NCBI RefSeq assembly: GCF_014839805.1
Contig: NC_051140.1
Location: 15,955,826-16,019,825 of the forward strand
Length of the DNA: 64,000 nucleotides
Reading direction: 5' to 3'
DNA from: Manduca sexta
Taxonomy: Eukaryota; Arthropoda; Insecta; Lepidoptera; Sphingidae
A program made the position numbers and the translations under genes. Each line of letters opens with the position of its first letter. The first letter of the stretch is position 1. The notes below the pieces were generated by a model. The model worked only from the letters and a program-made list of their open reading frames with translations, made no database searches and was not told the origin of the DNA. Shown piece after piece: positions 42,801 to 54,800 of this stretch.

Positions 42801-45800
42801 AAGACGATTAACGATATAACAGCAATTTCACCTGCATGCTACAAGTAACATTTTTTTCCTTAACACTGTCCTAATATCAAGACGTGGATTTTGTATTCTT
42901 CATAAAAGTGTAGTCACTGACCTGCGAATCACTACTGGTGCCATTACTAAAACTCGAAGGCACGCTGAGCAAGTTGGAACTTTGATGGCCGATGCTGAAT
43001 TTTGTCGCCATGTTCTGGAACGTTCTCCTTTGCCAGCTGCCGTTGCTCGACGTACTCAACTTGCGACCAGGTGGATCTTAGTACAAAGTATTTAAAGTTT
43101 ATTTCTATGTGCAGCTACACATGAGTATAAACCCACGTATTTTATGATGCATAAGACTTCGATATTTTCTTCACGACCTGTTCCACAACTTCTGAGTAAA
43201 TGCTATTCGGCACATAAATATATAAGCCGACCAAATATAAAAGTTACACTCTAATCTATGTTCTCAAATAAATGGTAATAATATTAGTACTATTTACATT
43301 AGCTGTTTAATACGGTAACTCAAATAAAGTTTACTTGAAATCTGTAAAACAGGCCCTTAGTATTAAAATTTTATTTTCTCATATATCGAGGATATTTTAT
43401 AATATGGATTCTTCGATGATACATGCAATTTGTGACTGGGGTCAAACCAGTATTATTAATAAAATATAAAAAATATCAAAAAGGTTAATAAATTCAAACT
43501 GTTGACATTTGTCGGGAACACTAAAACAGATCACATGACTGCTAAAACAAAAAACCCAATTATGATTGTAAAACCTAGTACACACAATTTAAATGTATTA
43601 TTAGTTACCCGAAGCGAATAATGGTATGGTTATGTCAATTAAAAATTATCTAACTACATAATTGCCAATGACTTTTTGGCGAGACAGAATAACTGATGAG
43701 ATCATGCTTTGAATAAGATGTCTAAATATACAAGCAGTTACGAAAGAAGAGCTAAAGATGTTATTTTAGAAATATTGTCTAAATTTTGTAAATACTTAAA
43801 TAGACACGCTCAATTAGAATTAAACCATAGTCCTGACGTGAAAACATCGATGAACAATTGCCCCAACATCACGAATCCCTCAAAAAAGTGAAATATTTTT
43901 TTTAAAGACAATGTAGCATTACAAACTTATCATAACATTTAAAAACTTACAGTGAAAAGAGTAGAGATCATCTTGAATGTTGCATCCGTCCCAAGATTCA
44001 AACATGGAGAAGTAGTCGTATGTAGAACCGACGCTGCTGTACGGGGACTGATCACCGCAGAAACCTGCAACAATCAGTACATTACAACCTTCCATCAAAT
44101 GTCATTATCATTTAAGTGCATTTGCCACAAGTTATATTATTAAAAGAAAGAAAGAGAAAGAAAGAAAGAAGTTTATTGTTGGAACAAAAATAAAAGATTA
44201 AAAACACAAAATCCTACATATCATAAACAATTATTGCACCAACAATGGGCCTCCCATTCAGCTCTGTGCTGCAATACCACCATATGTAATACAAAATAAA
44301 ACATTTTGAGCTATTACGGACCGTGTTTATTTATTGAGTAATATTTGAAATCCACCATTTAAATGTTTGCCTTGAATTAAGACTTCACCCGGTGATAAGC
44401 CTTCTACCTTCTGGTCTCTCGAAATGATAATTGCCACGCAACTCGTGACTAACTTCTGGGGCTTTACCATCACCCTTAAAATCGGTAATGTTCCACCCAG
44501 CGACCGCGACATAGCAATCGCGAACTGTACCACGTCGTAATAAGGTTCACGATCGTATTGTTACTATGGCTCAGTTCAAATTAAATGGTTTTAAGAGATA
44601 GTAGCAAGTTTCGCTGGTGGTAAGACATATTTTATATCCGCCCGGATAGCGACCACCGTACACAAGCTGTTAAACCCGCCATACTAGCCCACGTAAGTTT
44701 GTCGCGTTCCTTATCAGCCTATATCGGTTCAAACAAGCCGGCATAATTGTGTCGACTGTCGAGGACTAATCATCTCTCGCCAATCGACATTCTATTCGAT
44801 CCCACTCCACTTACCATCAAATGCAGTAGGGTCACTGTGCCGTGCTAGTAAAACAAAACTCCAAGTTGGCCAACATTATCCATACAATATTGGTATGATT
44901 ATACAATTTGATCAGACGACGTAACGAGTTCACTCTACATGAACAAAGTAACAAGATATATGAGGCAAGTACGCTAGTAGCCCAGGATCATTGATTGCAA
45001 CAGAATAGTATGCCATGTTCCTTATTCCTGTGATCTCAGTCTTCGTTGATAGGCGTAAGATTTTTTAAATGTCGTATTTTATTTTACTATATAGAAATTC
45101 TTGAAATAAATTTGGAACTGATGCTTCTTTAGACAAAAGGCAGGATATGCAACAACCCAGCCACCGCTCGAATTGAGTTATTATATTGCAAGCAACCTAA
45201 CCTTAACCTAACCTAAGCTTAAGAGAATTGTGTAGGTACTGATATTATACCGTATTTGCTGGGGATGCAGCATATATTGTTTGGATTTTTTATGAAAGAA
45301 ACCCTCATATACATTATATGAGGAAGCAACTCAGTAGTCTGTCTAAAATAAGCCTATTAAAGCAGAATCTTACAATACAGATATCAATTACATAGGTTTA
45401 TAAGTGTAGATTTTTATTCCAAAGTGAATGGTTTCGTCACAATGAGGACAACGTTGACGCAACGCGCATTTTAATGGAATGAAAACTTTGCTGTTTGGTT
45501 ACCGAGTGTGTGCCCACCCCTTTAGAAGAGACCGGATTGGCGGACAAAAACTGCTTTGCAAGCTCGTGATAAACACCGATCGGTCATATAATAAAAAAAT
45601 TACATCAAAATCGGCGGAAAGCCCTGATTCCTATTCTTGAAGATTTTCCAAGACACCATTTTTCGTCTTTGTAAGGCTGCTTTGTCTGTTTCGCGACTCC
45701 TACTCGGCCTAATGCTATTTGGTAGTGTTATCATCCTCTAGGCGAGCTACTCGTCTCGTCATTCAGTTAAGCAAGTCGTGTCATTATAAGTACAGTGCGA

Positions 45801-48800
45801 CAACTATTTGCAAACACAAGGATCGAGTGCATTTGCCAAACTGTCGATGCGCACTGGCAGCTCTGTTGGGACCTCGTCATCCAACTTACGAAATCGCAAT
45901 CACGTGACCAATATCGAGTGTCACACGCGAATATGTTATCACTTGGTTCTTCATTTGCAAAATACAAAGAACCAAGGATACATACATTAAACCGATCAGA
46001 CTGTATGCGTACACGCATTGATAACCTGCAAAGTTTGAGCCGGACCCAAAATTCGCATGTTCCGTATCCTAATTCGCTGTAATGATATGTATTCTCTTAA
46101 TATCTCAACCCGCTATATATTAATCTAAAAGATGAAGCCCTTCAATATCTTTACAACCAAATAGACCCGACGCCACGGCGTAGGCATAACGTAAGTAATA
46201 TGGTGCTGTTGATATTACTTTTATTTTATATTTAAAAAAGAAATATATACAATTTAATTTTAATTCAGCTTAATGACTATGAGAATCATCATCATTATCA
46301 TCATCAGCCCTGTATTATACATATACTGTCCCACTGCTGGCACGGGCCTTCTCGGCTAGTAAGAGGGGATTAGACTTAGGGGATTAGACTATGAGAATAT
46401 AGCTCCTATATTAGAAAAACGTCTGCCCATAAATAAAACATAAAATATTTAATAACTGAATGCTAACTCATTTGCCAGTACGTTAATTTTAAGCCTACGA
46501 GGGAGCAATACTTATTCAGGTGAACGAAATCTTTTATGGGTGAGAATCATACCACACGTGAAAGTCGGCGATCGCGTAATTCGCGACATTGCACAGCAAG
46601 AAGACTTTGTACTTTGCAAATTCTTGCAAAACGCACGTTTGAACAAACAATGTTATATAAAATCCACTTAGCTTGTCGTAATCTCTCGAACGTAATGACT
46701 CCTTGTTGGTTCTTATTGTACGTTTAATTATTGTATTCAGTATCCGATTATTAGTTCGTACCACAAAGCTTACGATAACATATTTTGTTTCTTCCACACT
46801 GTGATGCGAATAAGCGTCTTTACATTCGATCCGACCAAACCGACATTTTTATCGGTACGATAAAAGTATTTTACGAGATTCAAGTCGAATGCATTAAGCC
46901 ATTTGCTAATAGCAGTGTTCAAATAAGTAATTAAATAAAACTGTCGGAAGTGACACATTTATTAATATAATATTTACGCATGAGATGAATTCGAAATCTT
47001 TATTAATTCAGGCTCTGGTTATTTCCGTTTTACCACCATTTATTGTAGTAGGTAGCGGTACGGCTGTCCATACAGCTACGTCTATGGGAGACAGTTCACA
47101 TACATATATCACGAAGCCGTCAAATTATCTTCTAAAACACGACTTACCTGAATCTCCCCTATCCAGCGAGAAGCTGAGCGACACGCCCTCTTCCCTCAAG
47201 AGAGGGACGTTCAAGGGCTGCGAGCCGTTGCGAAGGTCGCCACAACTGCTCGCGTCTCGTCGCTCCGTCTTGCGCTCCACACGGCTGATGCGCCGTGACG
47301 TCGGCACGCAGAAGATCTTCGTGCACATCAATCTACGCCAAAGAAATGGTGGTAAAAACTCCAATAATATACGGTGGGGTTCAATTCACTGTTTTCCCGA
47401 AACGTACGTTACGTTAGTAAATAAAACAATCAGGAAAGTCACACGTTTTCTGTGATGTGAAATTTACTTCTTGTCGTCGTTATTTTTATTTATTTTTTCT
47501 TGTAAGTTTATTGAATGAAGTTGACTGAGTACATACGTTTAGAGAAAACAGTGAATTTTATTTCAAAAAATATCCTTCTAAAAATATGATAACACCCTTG
47601 CAGCCCAACACATTAATACAAGATAAATGGGTCAGGCTGGGAAGGTATTTAGATATGTTTTTTAAAGTTAATGTTGTAACTGCTGAACGGATTTGTACGA
47701 AATTTGCCAAAAAAAAAAAATAGATCGTATCCAGGATAAATATATAGGCTACTTTTTAAATCGGAAAAAGTCTTACAGAGAACGGAGCCGCAAGTAACAC
47801 CCAGTGATGCATACTTATTACCTACCTAGTTTAATTACATAGTAATTTAAATGAATATAATGCACTTTGTTTCTTTTAAAACTCATACCGTCTTATTACA
47901 AAAAGCGAAATAAACCTTAGCTTAAACCTGTACTAACAAAACCAGGCTTATCTGGGAAACCACGGTTTAAATTTGTCCGTATTACAAAACTCATAAAAAC
48001 CGTAGACTTCTTAGTACCGCCATTTGAACCATGGCCTATATATAAACCACAGACAAATACAAACAACATTCGTTCAACACGATATCATTTAATCGCAACG
48101 TCCCGTATACCCAAAAAAGAAAATGTTTTCATACAATATTAATGATTAAATAATGTTTAGGAGTATTAAAAATATTAAGACTTGGTTATTTTGCTCCAAG
48201 ATCAACAATAGTTGTCACTTCGATTGCAGTTTTGTTTAGGTTTCAAGTTTTGAGTAATGTTATATTAGCTGGTAATACATCAAAATGCGTGTTACGAAAC
48301 GTAAGGTTCCCGCGTGTTATGTGAAACCATAACATTAAACAAAACTATTGCGGTGAGCTTTGAAATTTATTATCAGTGTCTTATTGTATAGAACAATTGA
48401 CTCTTTGTAATATTGGGATGAATCAACGAAAAAAAAAAGATCCGAAAATTGGAGTACTGAGTCGAGTCTATTGAGTCGGCGTGGCGTTTCCAGTAGCTCA
48501 ACGGCTTCAATATCCTCAATATCGACTGAATCTACCACGTTAATATCCATTTTCTATAAAAAATAACACAAGGCAATGAAACAGACGCCAATTTAAGAGA
48601 TAATCTGACAAATGATTTGAAATTTGATTTGACATTTACGATTTAAACCATCGTCGAACCAGGGGTCGCCGAGGTTTAGCATTAGACCATCAAATAGTCT
48701 ATGGTTTATCGTTAAACCACTTTTTGTAATACCATTTTTGTATAAACCGTACTTTGCATAGGTTTAAACCAGAGTTTTTAGTTAAACCTCGTTTTGTAAT

Positions 48801-51800
48801 AAGACGGATAATGGCTAATGAACTTTCATTCAACCGATCCAAATCGATTGAGTAATTTTGGACATTACTACACTCCTATACTTATATACAGGACCTTTTT
48901 AGGGGCAAAAGAGATTTCGGGAATAAAAAAAAATTACAATTAAAAAAAACAGGAAAGAAGGGGGGAGGGTACGAAAATTATGGATTAATACAACTTTTGA
49001 GAATTAGCGCGCCCCCTAAAAAGGAGTGACAAAAAAGGTCTGCTTAAAGATTATAATAGTCCTTTGTCGAGTCATGTATAGTCAAGGTCCAGGCACAAAT
49101 ATATTCGCACATTGTAGTGCTCATTTAAAGCTTATTTATTTCGCTTCATCTGTATGACTCACCTTTATATTATAACATATTCGCCTTGAAATGTTTTAGG
49201 CATCTAGCAAAACTCATTTCGAGTATGACGAATTTTCTCAGTCATCTTCTGAGCACACATATATAACATGATCGCGGCATTGTCTGCACCAGACAAAATA
49301 CATTCAGAATAATACATTCTGCCAAAAGACTACTTATAAATTTAAAAGGTGACAAGTGTGAATAAAACTATTTGACATTGAAAAAACGAATAAGAGTCAC
49401 TATTTTATTTATTTTTAGTATATCTTTAACTAACCAATTCTAAAATTAGAATTTCTATACATTTTGGAAACAACGACGTCATTGTTGCTAACACGTAACT
49501 TGTGAATACAATAACATATTTTATAATCTGTGCTAGAAGAAGAATATCATAAAGTTGAAAAGTTTGTGAGTTTGTAGGAGCTAATATTTGGGAACTACTG
49601 AACCGATTTTAGACATTATTTTACTAATAGTACTTTATTTTACTTTTAATCACGGAAAACTTATTCAAGCGCGCGGGCCACGGGCAACAATTATATTGAA
49701 CTAGCTTTTCTGTGGTACATACTTTCCCGGGATGGAAAGTAGCCTATAACCTTCCCAGGGTTTTAAACTATCTCCATACCAAATTTCATAAAAATCCGTT
49801 CAGTAGATTTTGAGAAAATCGATAACATACAGACAGAAAATGGCACCTAGTTTTATAATATGTATATTGTAGATATGAGTAGATATTAGTTACCTTCTCG
49901 GCTCGTCCATGATGTGAATCTTCAAGGAAACGCTCTTGTAGTTCATGGCGACCGCGCCGAATATCATCTCGCCGAGAACCGTCGCGTCCTCCGACGCCCC
50001 TTTGTACTGTAGGCAAAATAGTTCTAATTATAATCGAGCACGGGAAAGGCTTATGGGGATGAAACTTTCGAGGCAGTCTAGACTGATACAGAGCGCTCTG
50101 AAATTAGGAAATCGTCAAGACCAATTATGTATAGCGAAGAATTCATTTATTATGAATTTCGGAAGTATTATCTCCAACTCTCATGAAATCTCATTTCTGG
50201 AAAAACGTCTCTACCGCCTGTTGTCCTACCTTCATATTATACGCGTAAAGCTTAACTAAAAAATATCTTTCTTTTTGTGAAGTAAAGTACCTAAGTCCCT
50301 TTTTTATTTTTGTGGAGAGAAAAGAGAACATTGGTTAGGGCACAAAAGCCTATAGGCAATTTGAAGATTTGAATTTATTTAGTTACTTAAGTGGCTGACT
50401 GTACAGTGGGCGACTTGAATAAAAAAGCACAAAAACATTATATCTGCCTCAAGATTTATTGCTCTTACGTAGTCGTGTGTTATGGAAGAAAAGTCAACGA
50501 TCTATTAAAAACTTTTCATATTAACGCTTGGACCCAATTTCCCTTATCACACTCAACTTGAAGACAAATTTAGCACTTGCAAGAACATCTCGAACTCAAA
50601 CCCGTGTTACCATAGTAACAGCTAAGTAATGTACTCAACAATGGTACTAGCACAGCGTAGTCTTACTTTTTAATTATAACTAAATACTGACCGATAGAGG
50701 TTACGAACCCTGGACCTCAGAGCGGTAGTCAATAAGTATACCACGCACGCAATACTACTACACCACCGAGGTAATCCGAGTTCCCAATACCTATTCGCAC
50801 GGCAACGCATCCATTTTTATGAAAGAGCCTTCATAGGCGATAGTGATCACTTAGACATTTGCACGTTTACCTATCTTTTTCTATATATTTTTTTTATGTA
50901 TTAGCGGTAAATTCTACTATGATCAACGGTAAACATAATTACAATGATGACAACTATAATTGAACCGTAGTGTATAAGTAATAGCTTGCATATTACCTTA
51001 ACCATTAATAAAATCGTGCGGTAATTACTAGAAACATGACTAATTGCGCCGTAGAACGTAGTATGTGACGTCAATATTAAGTCAACGTCTTTGGCAAACT
51101 TAAATTAACGCATGCCAACGCTAACTATAATTTAAATACTTTATTATAACAATATAAATCTTGTTAAATAACACGAAGAAACTATTAAAATAAACGGTGT
51201 AGTTTGCAATTTCTTTAACGTAAACATAATTTCACGCTTGTATCAAAAGGACAGGTAGAAACAAACAAAAAACAAAAAGTATACAAATTAACCCACGAAA
51301 TGCCACCGATGTATCATTTTAATTCAGACTCCCTAGTTTGAATAATAATAATATAATCGGTTTACTATATCGCCGGCAAAATTTGTAGATAAATTATAAG
51401 AAATAAATTCCGTCCTCTTATAAAATACAATAAATAATAGGCACCTTAACACTCTATGTACTCACATCGTTAGCAATTACGATGCCGCGCCGGTGCAATA
51501 ACCTTCATTGTCCTAATTCGTCTACGCAATACATCCATTCTCTCCGATAAGTGGAGTCAATATGTTTCCATCGGATTGTTTGTGTGCTTAGACAATGACG
51601 CTACACGGCCTACTTTAATAGCATGATTAAGATAATTATATCAAATTTACTTAGCGGCGAAGGGTACACAGGACCTAACGATGATTATCTAGGTACTGAG
51701 GTTAGATAGGTCTCTCTAGGTATTATAGAGACTGAAAATCGTTGACTTATAGGGACTGAAAAGGGTTGCTTACTCTGAAACCACCTATGCATTCATCTTG

Positions 51801-54800
51801 TCATTTTATAGGAAAAAATATTAGGTTTCTCAATTGCAAACGTCTCACACCAGTACATCCATCTTAACGGCTGACGTGCATAGCATAACATGGTTCGTAT
51901 AAATAGAACCATTCTTTATGTTGAAAACTTCAACCATATTATCGTGTAGATCGAACATTTTGAAAATGGCCTTAATTTCATTTTCGCAGACCCGCTTTAA
52001 ATTTATTTCTTGCCAGTACGGGTCTATTGCAAACTGCCAATTACCAGTATTGACTAGGTTTTGCTTGCGGTTCCAACCTCGCGAAAAACTTTTTCCGATA
52101 ATATTACTCTGGGTATTTTCCGGGATAAAAGTAGCTTCAATATTAATTCAGTACATGGTCCATCAGTAAGGGAATATTCATCCGAATCCGTTCAGTGGTA
52201 TCTAAATTTACTTCTCACATCTAAACACCTTAAGAAACTCCTTCTTCCTATTACTTATCACCCTAATAACATTATTCTTTATTGGTTAATCAAATCTGTT
52301 CCTCAAACTTCAAACCTTCATAATGCTGTTGGAAACAATGGAATTTTAACTTTATTTATTCAAGGAAAGTCCGTTGGATTGACGTCATCACTCAAGGGAA
52401 TTTACAATCAGCCACGCCAATAGGTACACGCAAAAGTAAAAGTTATTGATCACGATAAGGTTTCAATAGCGCCTTAGCATGACTACCGATCATAAATTCC
52501 AGACCAAAGTTAACGACACAGCCTTGGTATTAAACTACAAAAGTCGTTGAACTTGATACGGTCATAAATTGGTAAAAATTACTACTAGCATAAAAAGAAT
52601 TAGCATTTCTGGGGCGATCAGATTTGAGATATTCCCTCAGCTTTCCAATAAACGTATAGTTTAAAGACATTGTAGTGAAAGTCAACAAATCAGTGGTGAA
52701 TCAGAATTTCCCTGTACAACTATTTGTAAAGCCTAAACCGCCAGACACACCATTAAGTATTAAGCATCAAATACAAAAGTACATAAATATACGAACGCGG
52801 GACTTTTAATAAAGTTCTAGATCAATATTCTGACATTCACGTGTTCTGACGCGTGATCATTTACCTGATTTAGCTGGGGTCGTGAAACAATGTTTCGTAA
52901 AATGGCTTCCTAGGTACAGGAAAATTGGATTTGGAAATACTCGCGATAACGAACGCCAAGCTCTTTGGAAATTAAATTGTATATAAAGCCACATAATCGA
53001 GTTTATTAAAAAAAATGTGTGAAAAACCTAGTGGTTTTCTTAACGTTTGTTTCAAAAGTAAAATCAAATTGCTTGATAAATAAGACTAAAAAAAACAATT
53101 CCGACAGAAAAAATAAACATTTTAAGAAAACATAATAGTAAAATAGAAATAACGTTTAACTTCTGACGCTATGTGCTAAAAATAATGTTACACACATTAT
53201 CGGTCCGAGAAAAGGGCAAGTTAAAGTTACGACCTTTCAAAGAGATTGCGGATACATCAATCAGAGTTGATGATGTACAAAACAATTGGACAGCAAACAA
53301 CGTACGCCCAAATACGTCATCTGGTTCTAATAATATGCCTCCTATATAGCTTGTTACGCCCACGGCTCTTGACGAAATGAGAAAAAATCTACAACAAAGT
53401 TGACATTTGGTGAATTGGATGTCATACGTTGATGGACTGGATGCCAAGCAATAAAGAACTAGCATACAGAATCATTCGCGAAATCATCAGTAATATGGAA
53501 CACCACTTGGCTGATTTACTCTAATGCAGAATGTTTTAATGAAGACCATCAGTCATCACCAATATACAAGAAAAAAAATTACATGTTAAAGAATTCCATA
53601 GGGCCTGATCCTGATTTTGATTTGTCAATTTTTAAAAAAAATTCCATTGATTACTTTCGTTAAAAGAAACGCTACAACCTTCCACGAGTCTAATCGCAAA
53701 AATCAAATGCAGAAAAAAAGATATCAAAACTATAAATCGGTTACCTGTTGGATATTATTATATCCAACAGGTAACTGATAATATGATACGTCTTATCTCA
53801 GTTCTAGGTCTCCAACAATACTCTTTAGTCTCTTAATATCGACACAAATCGCCAATCGTCTCTTGTTTATTTTCTTGCCACATTAAATTGATTTAGAGCT
53901 TCGTGTATAAGAGGCAGCACTTGAAGTGAACAGCTTGTCCTTGATAATACCCATACTTTTTTTGCTAAACTTTAAAGGAAATGTCACCTAACCAATTGTT
54001 AAAAACAAATCACAATATGACTTAACACAATTTATTCGTAATGAAAATAGAAGTGTCTGATAAAAAACAACAGAATTTCGTAGTCACATGTTTGAAAAAA
54101 CAAGTACCCACTCAAACACTTCGTATGCATCTAAAGGACCTCAAGTGTTTTCAAAGATCCTTGTTAATAATCGTGTAGGCAACAAAAAAACAATCACACT
54201 ATAATTAAATTATTAATTTTGTTAGGAAAAATTACTTGGTAAGTATATTTTCGAAACGGTATTTAATAACTAAACTAATAGATACAAAACAACGCCTGGA
54301 TTGGGTTACATCATTCTGAACAAGCATAACTACAAAATAAATATACCTACGACACATCGATAAACTGAACTTATTATTAAATTATCACGTGAGGAACACC
54401 GCTATCAAACACAGCTGTTTTAAATATAAACACACTGTCACGTGACGGCGGTAGTGAACTAAAAATAGTACAAAAATATATTCATAAACTAATAAATAAC
54501 TGCGTGGGTGTTGCTAAAGTAGCCATTATAATAACTACAACAATCATAATACAAACTCTTTTAATGCTCTAAAGATTTCAAAACAACAACGGAGAATTAT
54601 TATCAGTCATGTGATTAATTTGAATAATCATCGACCTCGAGTGACTTCCTCGCCGGATCGAGGAGGCTTCCGCATCATTCGTGCATTTAAGATGTAATAA
54701 CTCATATATCATCTACTTCAAAGATACGATATATTTGAAGTAGTTGATATACGAGCATATCTGAATCGCATTCTGGTGTCCGGAAAAACTGGCTTCAAAC

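Larger units (their letters stand above)
38629..42921 (-). other. FNIP intron 6
   Basis: Holds a 'GGCTACACCCGCG' repeat (39716-39934), a three-copy inverted motif (40968-41144), an unassigned open frame (41761-42114), an RTE-like repeat (42405-42695), a CRE at 39245 and paired M-box-like sites near 42141 and 42170. Confidence 0.75.
44065..47147 (-). other. FNIP intron 4
   Basis: Contains a GAAA microsatellite with adjoining repeat, a dispersed repeat at 44605-44862, a telomere-like CCTAA patch near 45200, a repeat head at 46283-46385 and two CACGTG sites (45901, 46555). The overlapping short frames at 45719-46082 and 46534-46958 do not look like proteins. Confidence 0.75.
47333..49893 (-). 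other. FNIP intron 3
   Basis: Mostly transposable elements: repeat pieces at 47640-47812 and 49700-49880, a 920-bp inverted-repeat element at 47888-48807 and a small one at 48893-49025. Nothing coding is supported apart from the transposase-like frame inside the large element. Confidence 0.8.

Noticed and set aside
45719..46082. Several overlapping short frames on both strands
   Set aside because: Mutually overlapping, no recognisable domain, no splice context.
46985..47455. 156-codon plus-strand frame
   Set aside because: Antisense to the FNIP exon at 47148-47332, with repeat-like flanks.
53169..53465. 98-codon minus frame in FNIP intron 2
   Set aside because: No family recognised, no exon borders. 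Kept as noise.
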